Below, one piece after another: positions 34,474 through 43,271 of a stretch of 64,000 nt of DNA. A program made the position numbers and the translations under genes. The DNA lies in contig UQLQ01000005.1 of the NCBI GenBank assembly GCA_900541905.1, forward strand, positions 1 through 64,000, in the 5' to 3' direction. Origin of the DNA: an uncultured Oscillospiraceae bacterium. GTDB taxonomy: Bacteria; Bacillota; Clostridia; Oscillospirales; Acutalibacteraceae. The first letter of the stretch is position 1; every line of letters starts with the position of its first letter. The notes below the pieces were generated by a model. It saw only the letters and a program-made list of their open reading frames with translations, had not been told where the DNA came from and did no database searches.

Positions 34474-35039
34474 GCGGATAGTTTCTCCTTTTTTAGGATT
34501 GGAACCAATCGTTTTCCGATAAAGGCGCAAACAACGCAGGTAAGAATATCTCCCGGCATCGGAAGTAAAAAACAGTATAAGAACAAAGACCATACGCCTG
34601 CATAAGTATTGGTGTAAAACATGGCAATAAAGAAGTAGTAGATGGTTCCCAGTGTATAAACAATCAACAAACCAGAAAAGTTGGCAACCAATAAACGTTT
34701 GATGCTTGGGCGTGGTACTTTATGTGCAATCAATCCTGTTACCAATGTACCTATTAAAAATCCAATCAGATACCCAAATGTAGGCTGCAATACATAAGCA
34801 GGGCCGCCGCCTTGGGTGAAAATAGGTACACCGCAAAGACCGATTAGTATGTATACACCAACAGACAGTGCTCCGTATTTTGGACCAAGAACAATACCAG
34901 CAAGAGTAGTAAACAACAGCTGCAGTGTAAAAGGAACGAAAGGCACCGGAATTTTAATAAACGCGCCCACTGCGATTAATGCTGCAAACAATGCACATAA
35001 AATAAGAGAGTAGACAGTAGATTTTGATTTTTCTTTCAT
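34470..35039 (-). CDS. bioY: Biotin ECF transporter S-component BioY
   Basis: A 189-residue membrane biotin-binding subunit with six helices. FIKIPVPFVPFTLQLLFTTLAG and TQGGGPAYVLQPTFGYLIGF are BioY signatures. It is coupled by 4-nt overlaps to birA upstream and bioB downstream. The cell therefore imports biotin and also makes it from an intermediate, under one control. Confidence 0.95.
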   Translation of the reverse strand: MKEKSKSTVYSLILCALFAALIAVGAFIKIPVPFVPFTLQLLFTTLAGIVLGPKYGALSVGVYILIGLCGVPIFTQGGGPAYVLQPTFGYLIGFLIGTLVTGLIAHKVPRPSIKRLLVANFSGLLIVYTLGTIYYFFIAMFYTNTYAGVWSLFLYCFLLPMPGDILTCVVCAFIGKRLVPILKKEKLSA

Positions 35040-36019
35040 GAAGCGAAGTTCCCCCTAATGCTAATTTCTCCTGAGTGAAGCGATGTAATGGTTCCGTCTT
35101 GTTTTTCAATCATAAGACCGCCATTTTCATCAATATCAATTGCGGTAGCTTTTTCAGAGTTTGTACCTTGAATGACCTCAATGTCTTTTCCCAATACAAT
35201 GGAGCGCGCTTTGTATTCCGCAATAAACGAACGGTCTTGCAATTGATTGCATAAAGACAGCACATGGTTAATAACGGCTGCAGCAATTTGATTGCGTGTG
35301 ATACCGGCAGGCTTTTCATGGAATAAGGAATCTACTTTTTGTTGAATGTTTTCAGGAAAAGAAGAAACAGCGGTACTAAAGTTAATACCAATTCCAAGAA
35401 TAATCGATTCAATTCCGCCGCTTTCAAAGTCTGTCAATGCTTCGGTCAGAATACCGCATATTTTTTTGCCGTTCATATATACGTCATTGACCCATTTGAT
35501 TCCCGTACGAATATGAGTCACTTCTTCAATGGCTCGTGCTACCGCGACAGATGCCGCTGTTGTGATGAGAACCGCATCATTACTGGTTAGGTTGGGGCGT
35601 AAAATGAAACTCATATAGATTCCGCTGCCGGCAGGAGAGTGAAAAGAACGTCCCATTCTTCCGCGCCCTGCGGTTTGTTCTTCAGCCAGAACTACGGTAC
35701 CGTGAGGTGCCTGCTCCAAAGCCATTTTTTTAGCAACAAGATTGGTGGAATCAACGGTTTTAAACACATGAATCATATCTTGGCTGCCGTTTATTAAATA
35801 TGGACCAATACCTTCGGCTGAAATTACATCTGTTTCATCAGATAAGCAATAACCTTTATTGGTAACAGAAATAATTTGATATCCCTCTTTTTTTAATTCG
35901 CTGATTGCTTTCCAGATAGCTGAACGTGAAATTTGCAGCTGTTGTGCCAGTTCTTCTCCCGAAACATAAGTTCCGCGATTTTTCTCAAGTATTTGCAGTA
36001 TGTTGCTTTTTGATGACAT
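35036..36019 (-). CDS. birA: Bifunctional biotin--protein ligase/biotin operon repressor BirA
   Basis: A 327-residue group II BirA. The N-terminal winged helix (about 1-65, SGEELAQQLQISRSAIWKAI) binds the operator, the central domain has the biotinoyl-AMP loop GRGRMGRSF and KWVNDVYMNGKKICG with the catalytic lysine, and an SH3-like C-terminus follows. It attaches biotin to carboxylases and represses the operon when loaded. ATG 36019 follows GAGGGAT; an in-frame GTG at 36034 overlaps that site. As first gene of the operon it is autoregulated. Confidence 0.95.
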   Translation of the reverse strand: MSSKSNILQILEKNRGTYVSGEELAQQLQISRSAIWKAISELKKEGYQIISVTNKGYCLSDETDVISAEGIGPYLINGSQDMIHVFKTVDSTNLVAKKMALEQAPHGTVVLAEEQTAGRGRMGRSFHSPAGSGIYMSFILRPNLTSNDAVLITTAASVAVARAIEEVTHIRTGIKWVNDVYMNGKKICGILTEALTDFESGGIESIILGIGINFSTAVSSFPENIQQKVDSLFHEKPAGITRNQIAAAVINHVLSLCNQLQDRSFIAEYKARSIVLGKDIEVIQGTNSEKATAIDIDENGGLMIEKQDGTITSLHSGEISIRGNFAS

Positions 36020-36058
36020 GATTTTATCCCTCACATAATAATTTTGTCAATTTCTTTT

Positions 36059-36124
36059 AGTATAAATAGGAAAGAACCAATTGTCAACCTATTTTTAAAA
36101 TAAGGTTGACAATTGGTTCTTTCC
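36059..36124 (-). promoter_or_regulatory. BirA operator overlapping the bio operon promoter
   Basis: On the minus strand TTGACA (36087-36082), 17-bp spacer, TATACT (36064-36059). TTGTCAACC (36081-36089), 14 bp and GGTTGACAA (36104-36112) match the Firmicute BirA operator layout and cover the -35. The symmetry extends to 21-bp perfect arms, 36069-36089 and 36104-36124. Confidence 0.9.
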
Positions 36125-36126
36125 AT

Positions 36127-36162
36127 AAAAAAGCAGCATATTAAATGAAAATATGCTGCTTT
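36127..36162 (-). terminator. Terminator of the small gene upstream of birA
   Basis: AAAGCAGCATATT/AATATGCTGCTTT stem with six T on the minus strand, isolating the bio operon from the preceding gene. Confidence 0.88.
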
Positions 36163-36164
36163 AT

Positions 36165-36413
36165 TTATTCTTTATCGTTTGGTTCATGTTGTGCGTCATA
36201 AATCGCATTTAACAATTGTGTTGTAAACATAGTAGCATACAGTTTCGCTTCAGATAGTGCAAAGGCCAATACACCGTTTGTATCAATCGTGCCGTCTTCC
36301 TTACCAAAAGCTTGCATACGCTGGAGCTTGTCTCCTTGTAATTCTGCTTCTACATTTTGTTGCACAATTGCAGAAAGTTCCGCAAGATCTTTTTTTGTGA
36401 GCTCAATTGCCAT
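36165..36413 (-). CDS. Small protein of unknown function
   Basis: An 82-residue acidic, helical protein, MAIELTKKDLAELSAIVQQN at the start and KDE-rich at the end (DAQHEPNDKE). GGGAGGAAAA precedes the ATG and a terminator follows the stop, so it is very likely translated as its own unit. No family recognised; no membrane segment or metal motif. Confidence 0.7.
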   Translation of the reverse strand: MAIELTKKDLAELSAIVQQNVEAELQGDKLQRMQAFGKEDGTIDTNGVLAFALSEAKLYATMFTTQLLNAIYDAQHEPNDKE

Positions 36414-36649
36414 GTCTTTTTCCTCCCAAATTACTTTTTTATCATTTTATCATGATTCAAATTTAGAATCAAGGTTGTGCTGTCATAATACAAAGAAAGC
36501 AATTTGCTCTCGCGTTTTTCTAAACTTTTTTTATACATTTTATTCTTTATGTCTAAAAAACTGACAAAAAGGACCGACTGTCTAAATACAAAATCATACT
36601 TAAATGCTATTATAACTGTTACTACCATATTGAAAAGAGGAGAGCATGT

Positions 36650-38989
36650 TTGAAAAAACGTAACAGTACAGAACAAGTACAATTGCGAGACCCATTAAAC
36701 GAACAGCACAAAGGCAGAAAAAAATTAATTAGCTGTATTGCTCTCGTTTTGGGAGTTGCCATTATACCGCTGATGTACAGTGGTATTTATCTGGCATCTG
36801 TATGGGATACTTATGGCAGATTAGATACGCTGCCTGTCGCAGTTGTAAACCATGACCAGGGCGCGCAAATCAATGGTGAGGAACGTAACCTGGGTCAAGA
36901 ACTCATTGATAAAATGGAAGAGTCTAAAGATTTGGATTGGGTTATTACAAATGAAGCTGATGCAAAAGCAGGTTTAGAGACGGAAAACCGTTATTATGCT
37001 GTCATTGATATTCCTTCAGATTTTTCACAGAATGTAGCAACCGCAGAGGATATAGACAAAGTACCTGCAACCATTACGTATTCAGCAAATGAAAAGCGTA
37101 ACTACATTGCTTCCACCATTATGAAAAGTGCGGCACAAAGCTTACAAAAAGAATTGCGTGCCAGTGTAACAGAACAAATTACAGGTAATTTGGTGCAACA
37201 GTTAAACAGTGTTCCGGGTCAAATGGAAACCATTTCTGAAGGATTTACAACATTGGGAAATGGCACCGGCGCTTTGAGAAGCGGTATGGATGTTCTGCTG
37301 CAAGGTTCACAAACCATTACAACCAACTTGGAAACTTTGGATAATGGATTAGAGCAAGCAAAAGACGGTTCCGAACAATTGAATCAGGCACTAACACAGT
37401 TGCCTACATTAATGCAAGGCATTGAACAGTTGAATCAGGGGGCATCCGATTTATCTGCAGGATTAAATCAAGCATCACAAGGTGCTGCCGCTTTAAATGA
37501 CGGCGCCGCTAATTTAACTGATTTAACAAACGGTATTCAATCATTGTCTCAAGGCAGCAGCCAAGTGTCCATTGGTGCACAGCAATATGTAAGCCTGACA
37601 AATGGTATTCAGCAAGCTTTAATGGCAAATGGCTATGACGGAGCAAAGGCTGTTCAGACTTTGGCACAACAGCTGCAATCCGCCAGTGGTTCACAGGCAG
37701 ATTCGTTGAAAGCTATGATTGGTATTATTGGTGGTAACAGTACCGTTATTCAGAATTTAACGAACCAGTATAATGCAATCAAAGATAATCCTGCTTATGC
37801 ACAACAAGCAGCCCAGCTGCAAGCTTTGATTGGAATGCTTCAACAGGATATGAATAAGGGAAGTGCTTCTGCAGCATCACAATATGCTGCTGCAGGCGCA
37901 CAGTTGGTAAGTGGTACCAGCCAATTAAATCAGGGCGCAGAACAGTTGGCAGCCGGAACAGGAAAAATTGGTGAGCTGCAAAGCGGTATCAGCAGTTTGA
38001 ATACAGCGTTATCACAACTAAATGACGGTGGTAAACAAGTAGCAGATGGTACTGCAACTCTGTCTTCCAGCAGTAGTCAGTTAACACAACTGCAGCAGGG
38101 AGTCGGCTCATTAAATAGTGCTTTGGGTCAACTTTCCAGCGGAGCTTCACAACTTTATCAGGGCTCATCTGAATTAACAAACGGTGTTTCTTCCGCTCAA
38201 GACGGAGTAGTTCAATTAGATGATGGTGTTGCATCTGCAAAAGAGGAATTGGACGGTGCAATTAGCGAAACATCAGAGAAATTAAAAGCAACAGACGGTT
38301 TGGAAACATACACTGCAAATGGAGTATCGGTTCAGGCAGATCCATATGAGGCAGTTCCTAATTACGGAACCGCATTTGCACCATACTTTATCTCAGTGTC
38401 ATTATGGACCGGCGGCTTATCCATTTTAATGAGCATATACTTAGAACCAAACAGAAGAATGAAACGTTTGTCTGTGGATTCTCATTCCAGAGTAATCAGA
38501 ATGTTTGCTTTCTTAGGCATCGGTGTACTTCAAGCGGTATTGCTTGGTATTGTTGGTCAGTTTGGCTTGGGACTGCCAATCAATAATGTCTTTGGTTTCT
38601 ATAGTGCGGTTATCTTAGCTTCCGTCACCTTTGTTGCCATCATTCAATTCTTAATGATGTATTTAGGTGATATAGGTAAAATATTGTCTATGGCTCTTAT
38701 GGTATTGCAGTTGACGTCAACGGGCGGTACCTTCCCAATTGAAACTTCGGGTACGTTCTTTGAAGTGTTGAATAAAATCATGCCAATGACCTATAGTGTA
38801 AATTTACTAAAAGAAGTAATCAGCGGTGGAGATGCCGGCATTATCTGGTATAACGTAGGAATTCTATTTGCGTTCTTTGCTGCATTTACAGCAGTTACAT
38901 TGGGATTGGCTATTTACCAAAATAAAAAGGATAAAAAGAAGAAAGAAATCGAGCACGTAGATACAGATTTAACAGAAATGACAGTTTGA
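36650..38989 (+). CDS. YhgE/Pip domain membrane protein
   Basis: A 779-residue protein. One N-terminal helix (LISCIALVLGVAIIPLMYSGIYLA, about 26-49) is followed by VAVVNHDQGA and YYAVIDIPSDFS, hallmarks of YhgE/Pip. A long extracytoplasmic region (about 190-560) repeats LxxG-type heptads such as LNQGASDLSAGL, AALNDGAANL and LSSGASQLYQGSSEL, typical of a coiled stalk. Five C-terminal membrane helices form the ABC-2-like part. The start is TTG 36650, 5 nt after GAGGAGAG. Relatives act as phage receptors or in type VII-like export; no ESX gene is in this window. Monocistronic. Confidence 0.9.
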   Translation: MKKRNSTEQVQLRDPLNEQHKGRKKLISCIALVLGVAIIPLMYSGIYLASVWDTYGRLDTLPVAVVNHDQGAQINGEERNLGQELIDKMEESKDLDWVITNEADAKAGLETENRYYAVIDIPSDFSQNVATAEDIDKVPATITYSANEKRNYIASTIMKSAAQSLQKELRASVTEQITGNLVQQLNSVPGQMETISEGFTTLGNGTGALRSGMDVLLQGSQTITTNLETLDNGLEQAKDGSEQLNQALTQLPTLMQGIEQLNQGASDLSAGLNQASQGAAALNDGAANLTDLTNGIQSLSQGSSQVSIGAQQYVSLTNGIQQALMANGYDGAKAVQTLAQQLQSASGSQADSLKAMIGIIGGNSTVIQNLTNQYNAIKDNPAYAQQAAQLQALIGMLQQDMNKGSASAASQYAAAGAQLVSGTSQLNQGAEQLAAGTGKIGELQSGISSLNTALSQLNDGGKQVADGTATLSSSSSQLTQLQQGVGSLNSALGQLSSGASQLYQGSSELTNGVSSAQDGVVQLDDGVASAKEELDGAISETSEKLKATDGLETYTANGVSVQADPYEAVPNYGTAFAPYFISVSLWTGGLSILMSIYLEPNRRMKRLSVDSHSRVIRMFAFLGIGVLQAVLLGIVGQFGLGLPINNVFGFYSAVILASVTFVAIIQFLMMYLGDIGKILSMALMVLQLTSTGGTFPIETSGTFFEVLNKIMPMTYSVNLLKEVISGGDAGIIWYNVGILFAFFAAFTAVTLGLAIYQNKKDKKKKEIEHVDTDLTEMTV

Positions 38990-39004
38990 TATAAATATAT
39001 TGAG

Positions 39005-39032
39005 AAAGGCGCTGACGTTCAGCGCCTTTTTT
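39005..39032 (+). terminator. Terminator of the YhgE-like gene
   Basis: AAAGGCGCTGA/TCAGCGCCTTTTTT hairpin with a 3-nt loop. Confidence 0.9.
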
Positions 39033-39169
39033 ATGTGAATTTTTTCTGTTTTTACGTGGTATTACAGAGGCAATTATTTATGCTTACAAAATAAGATGTC
39101 AATTTATATATGGAAGGAGTAAAAAACAATAAAAGTGTGTAAGCAATGTTAATTTAGAAAGGATACAAA

Positions 39170-39736
39170 ATGAAAAAAAAGAAACTATAAATTCACCCAC
39201 CTACTCGGAGTTAGACCCAAATCGTAAAGTAATACGAGAAATTCTATCATTACGCGGCGAGAATATAAAACAATTTTTGATGAGTGATAAAACCATTCAG
39301 GTAGCCATGTATGATGAACCTGTACATTTTGAGAAAAATGGAACATGGAATGACATTGATAATGATACATATATTGCAAGTGTAAAATTAAAGACAAAAT
39401 CTTGTGCACTCATAAACAGTGTTAGATGCGATATTACTTTAGGAGTATGTTATATAGACGTAACAGCTCGTTATAGCAAATACTGCTATTTGGGGAGAAT
39501 GGCAATACATCAGCAATGCAATTATATTGGCTTCCCCGGATGATAAAAATAAAATCCCCAAAGAAATTACTGTTTATCTCAACTATTTTTACAATCAAAA
39601 CTAGGTAGTATTTGATAATGTCCAGCTGATTCGTGATTTTTCTCAAAGTTATCAATATGATAATGAAAGAAATTTAGTTACAACCAATGACCATGTTAAT
39701 GAGCAAGGCGGCACCAAATACAATGAACATAATCAA
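39170..39736 (+). pseudogene. Decayed 5' part of an RHS/YD-repeat toxin gene
   Basis: A good start (AAAGGATAC then ATG 39170) runs into an A8 tract and stops after six codons; one extra A would join it to the frame encoding SELDPNRKVIREILSLRG, MYDEPVHFEKNGTWNDID, the usual N-terminus of wall-associated RHS proteins. Coding potential then shifts frame near 39460-39480 to GEWQYISNAIILASPDDK. An in-frame TAG at 39602-39604 interrupts FYNQN and VVFDNVQLIRDFS. Compared with normal RHS proteins several hundred residues are missing between the first two blocks. Thus there are at least three lesions: frameshift, internal deletion with frameshift, and nonsense. Confidence 0.85.
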
Positions 39737-42697
39737 GTGTTGAAAATGCTGACTCCCGGGATAGGTACCTATTATTATGGATATTCGGAGGGAGAAGCAA
39801 ATAAGAATTTAGCGTATTTGATTACAGGAAATGAATTAACGTATAACTTATCATACAATGAATACGGTGATCAAACCAAAGTTAGACTTGAAAGCTCTAA
39901 AACACCGGTATCTAACCATACTTATGAAAAATATTATATCAAAAATGCTGCTACTCATAAATATATTGACGTAGGAGGTGCTGATTTTAGAGATTTTGCC
40001 AGTGTAAATACATATGCGCTGAATAAAACACAAGCACAAGTGAGGGTATTGGAAAAATGCGGAGATGATGTTTATTATATTCGCTCAAATGGAGACACCA
40101 ACCTAACATTGGATGTTCTTAACTGGGATACAACAAATGGCAACAGTCTACAGTTATATCACTATAATGAAGGCAGTCAAAAGTTTGTTATCAAAGAGAA
40201 TGAAGATGGAACCTATTGCATTATGCCGGAGCATGCGCAAAATAAATGCTTAGATGTGGATGTTCCAACAGATAAATTGCAAATATGGGATATTTCAGGA
40301 GTAGAAAATCAAAAATTTGTTTTGGAGGCAGTTGGAGATAGCGAACGTCATTTATACATGGAAGTATCTGCAGAATATGACCAAGCAGGTCGTATGACAT
40401 CTTCAAAAGATATACTTGGTGTGGAGACAACCAATACATATGATGAGAAACGAGGAACATTATTAAGCTCCACAAAAGAAAATCAAACGATTCATTACAC
40501 TTATGATTTAAACAATGATAGGGTGATATCCGTTACAACGCAAAATGGGGAGCACACCGTCACCAATGATTATGGATATACGTTAGGTGAATTATCATCT
40601 ATTACTCATAACGGTACTGTTTTTCATTTTGAGAAAAACGATGAAGCCCATACTGCTACCGTTAAAGTAGGCAATCGTGTACTGTCAACCAAACAATTTG
40701 GTCCTGAGGAAGGAAAACTGCTATCGCTCACTTATGGAAACGGTGCAGTTATGGAAAATGTTTATGATGATGTAGGACGTACCATAGCTAAAAAGTATAA
40801 TGGTACCGAAACGGTGCAATGGGAATACGATTATATGGGTATTTCCAAAGAGATTGATAAAGTCAATCATATTAGTCATAGTTTTCATTATGATTCTCTT
40901 GGAAGAGTAGTGCGCCATGACAGTACACAGGGACTGAAAAGTCATGTGGTATATGATAAAATGAACCGCATCTCTCAATATTCCTATAGTATTCCTGGAG
41001 AAAGTCTAAATACTACCTATCACTATGATAACAAGAATCAACTGTTTATGGGTCAAACAAATAGCAAATTCACCACAAAAAATGAATATGATGAGTTAAA
41101 CAGATTAATAGATGAAGAATTTCATATGGATGATTTGACTGCCTCTTATTCCTTTAGATATTATCGTAGAGGGATGGGAGGAAATAAAACCAGTCATTTA
41201 ACTTATATGCTGAGTTTTAGCGCAAATAATCAGGCCAGAGTAACACAATATCAATACTATGATAATGGCAACTTGGCCAGTATTACAGACCATAGTGATT
41301 ATGGAGGAGCAAGGACGTATCAATATGACGGAACCAATCAAATGATTACGGAAAGGATTGGCGATAACAGCATTACATATACCTATGATGCTGGTGGTAA
41401 TATTACCAGTAAAACTGAAAAAGGTATTACTACCACATGGTTATATGAAGATGAACAATGGAGTGATTTGCTTACAAGTTATGACGGACAAACGATTACG
41501 TATGATGAAATTGGAAATCCGCTTACTTATCGAGACGGTATGTCCTTTGCTTGGGAAAAAGGTCGCCAGTTAAAACAAGTGACCAAAGAAGATGAAATTA
41601 CTTCTTATCAATATAATTCATCTGGTTTGCGTACACAAAAGGTTTCTTCCAAATATGGTACAACGACATTTATGTTGGAAGGCGGCCTTATCTTATCCAG
41701 TACATCTGAAAATGAAACGATATATTTTTATTATAATGAGAAAAACCAAGCGGTTGCTATGCGTATAAACGATGAAACATATGTATATGAAAGAAATTTA
41801 CAAGGAGATATTGTAGGTTTACTTGACAAAACAGGTACTTGGGTGGCAAAATATTCCTATAATGCATGGGGAGAACCCATTTATATTACAGACAATAAAG
41901 GACATGACATTTCAGGTGACAGAACACATGTGGCAAATAAAAATCCATATCGCTACAGAGGTTACTATTATGATGTAGAAACAGGGTTTTATTACTTAAA
42001 GACCAGATACTATGACCCAATTACCTGCCGATTTATTAATCAGGATAATTTGCTTGGAGCAAATAAGGATGTTTATTGTTATAACTTATTTGCATATTGC
42101 TCGAACAACCCAACAAATTTAACAGACCCAAATGGTACATTTGCCGGGGCAATATTTGGATTGATATATGCTGCAGCAACAGTAGTAACAGCGGCAGTAG
42201 CATCATATGCATTTGGACAATCGAAGCCTAATACAGGAATTACGTGGGAAGATGTAGGTAATGCAATTTGGAACACTATTGTATTTATAGTAGATCCGGT
42301 AGGATCTACTGTTAGGGCGTTAAACCCTCCTGCGGTACAAAGTACACAAAAAGAACAGGTGGCAGATAGAGCGAACACTACGCCGATTGTTCATTCTGTT
42401 CCTATTCGAACAGGCTGGCCGAAACTTGATAAGCCAAGATTTCCTGTAGCTCCTGAACTGTTTCATCCCAATGGATTGTATATTAGTTTTAGAGAACATA
42501 TTAATAGAGGATGGGCTGTTAAATGGAATATACCAAATACAAAAATTACTATTTTTGAATGGAATCAAGATTGTACAGATATTGTTGGACAACATTACCA
42601 TTGCTTAACCCCTGAAATGAACAATAAACATGGAGGAGATCATTATCATCCAGGTGATTTAATACCAGAACCTTGGGCATCATTATATTTTAGTTAG
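39737..42697 (+). CDS. RHS/YD-repeat protein with ricin-like lectin domain and C-terminal toxin tip (truncated 5')
   Basis: A 986-residue remaining ORF. Ricin-type beta-trefoil at about 65-198 (YYIKNAATHKYIDV, QKFVIKENEDGTYCI, QKFVLEAV). YD repeats at about 205-730, as in YDQAGRMTS, YDSLGRVVRHD and YDELNRLIDEE. RHS core at about 734-797 (NPYRYRGYYYDVETGFYYLK then RYYDPITCRFINQD, ending DPNG). After DPNG comes a variable tip (798-986): hydrophobic stretch, Pro-rich linker, then a histidine-rich end with GQHYHCLTPEMNNKHGG and DHYHPGDLIPEPWAS. The formal start (GTG 39737) has no ribosome binding site, so without repair or read-through the gene is probably silent. An immunity candidate follows after 9 bp. 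Confidence 0.85.
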   Translation: MLKMLTPGIGTYYYGYSEGEANKNLAYLITGNELTYNLSYNEYGDQTKVRLESSKTPVSNHTYEKYYIKNAATHKYIDVGGADFRDFASVNTYALNKTQAQVRVLEKCGDDVYYIRSNGDTNLTLDVLNWDTTNGNSLQLYHYNEGSQKFVIKENEDGTYCIMPEHAQNKCLDVDVPTDKLQIWDISGVENQKFVLEAVGDSERHLYMEVSAEYDQAGRMTSSKDILGVETTNTYDEKRGTLLSSTKENQTIHYTYDLNNDRVISVTTQNGEHTVTNDYGYTLGELSSITHNGTVFHFEKNDEAHTATVKVGNRVLSTKQFGPEEGKLLSLTYGNGAVMENVYDDVGRTIAKKYNGTETVQWEYDYMGISKEIDKVNHISHSFHYDSLGRVVRHDSTQGLKSHVVYDKMNRISQYSYSIPGESLNTTYHYDNKNQLFMGQTNSKFTTKNEYDELNRLIDEEFHMDDLTASYSFRYYRRGMGGNKTSHLTYMLSFSANNQARVTQYQYYDNGNLASITDHSDYGGARTYQYDGTNQMITERIGDNSITYTYDAGGNITSKTEKGITTTWLYEDEQWSDLLTSYDGQTITYDEIGNPLTYRDGMSFAWEKGRQLKQVTKEDEITSYQYNSSGLRTQKVSSKYGTTTFMLEGGLILSSTSENETIYFYYNEKNQAVAMRINDETYVYERNLQGDIVGLLDKTGTWVAKYSYNAWGEPIYITDNKGHDISGDRTHVANKNPYRYRGYYYDVETGFYYLKTRYYDPITCRFINQDNLLGANKDVYCYNLFAYCSNNPTNLTDPNGTFAGAIFGLIYAAATVVTAAVASYAFGQSKPNTGITWEDVGNAIWNTIVFIVDPVGSTVRALNPPAVQSTQKEQVADRANTTPIVHSVPIRTGWPKLDKPRFPVAPELFHPNGLYISFREHINRGWAVKWNIPNTKITIFEWNQDCTDIVGQHYHCLTPEMNNKHGGDHYHPGDLIPEPWASLYFS

Positions 42698-43147
42698 GAG
42701 AAGAAAATGAAAATAACAATTGTAAATAAAGAAATTATAAAAAAACTGAGTGTGCATGATGGTATATTGGGACCAATTACTTATAATTATGAAGATAAAA
42801 GTTGCATTTTTGAGGTGATGAATCCTGGATGGAATAGACATCAAACGTTTCACATTAAGGGCATTTTATATATGGAAGTACAACAGTGTGAATTTGCGGG
42901 CCCAGGACCCAATATATTTTGTTGGTATCATGATGAAAAATCTACTCGCACAGAAGAATTATATCGAAAAAAAATAACAGAACATTATAATTCATTTTCT
43001 TTATTAGATGAACGTAAAACACACCATTTCGAGGTTGTTTTTTTGTTTGGATCGGAAGATGAGATACGCTTTATATGCGAAGAAATAGAGTTTCATGAAT
43101 ACCCATACTATAAAGATGAAGAAGATTAAATAAAAAGAAAAGCCTTG
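42687..43147 (+). repeat. Duplicated immunity-gene segment, copy 1
   Basis: Starts with the last codons of the toxin (TTTAGTTAGGAGAAGAAAATG) and runs past the immunity stop to AAAGAAAAGCCTTG. The same block, diverged, is at 44889-45357. Identical ends show that gene plus flanks were copied. Confidence 0.8.
42707..43129 (+). CDS. Putative immunity protein for the RHS toxin, copy 1
   Basis: A 140-residue cytoplasmic acidic protein directly downstream of the toxin tip, with TAGGAGAAG of the toxin end serving as its ribosome binding site. It contains GPITYNYEDKSCIFEV, FHIKGILYMEV and the C-terminal FHEYPYYKDEED. I do not recognise a named immunity family. Position, size, acidity and the presence of a paralog after a second tip make immunity the best reading. 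The paralog has WGPSPHISSWY where this copy has AGPGPNIFCWY, so specificity may differ. Confidence 0.72.
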   Translation: MKITIVNKEIIKKLSVHDGILGPITYNYEDKSCIFEVMNPGWNRHQTFHIKGILYMEVQQCEFAGPGPNIFCWYHDEKSTRTEELYRKKITEHYNSFSLLDERKTHHFEVVFLFGSEDEIRFICEEIEFHEYPYYKDEED

Positions 43148-43178
43148 TTTTGGTCAAAAGCTAAAACAAGGCTTTTTG
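43138..43178 (+). terminator. Terminator after immunity copy 1
   Basis: AAAAGCCTTGTTTT/AAAACAAGGCTTTTT hairpin with an 11-nt loop and T-run. Confidence 0.88.
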
Positions 43179-43271
43179 TATAGTACTTTAGACTGTTTAA
43201 GACAATATTAGAATTCTTCACATTCAATATACAAAAAGATACAGTTTGTTTATAATATATTGTAATGCTAA

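Noticed and set aside
39602..39604. Amber codon as a recoding (read-through or pyrrolysine) site in the RHS gene
   Set aside because: Other inactivating lesions lie just upstream in the same gene, so plain decay explains it.
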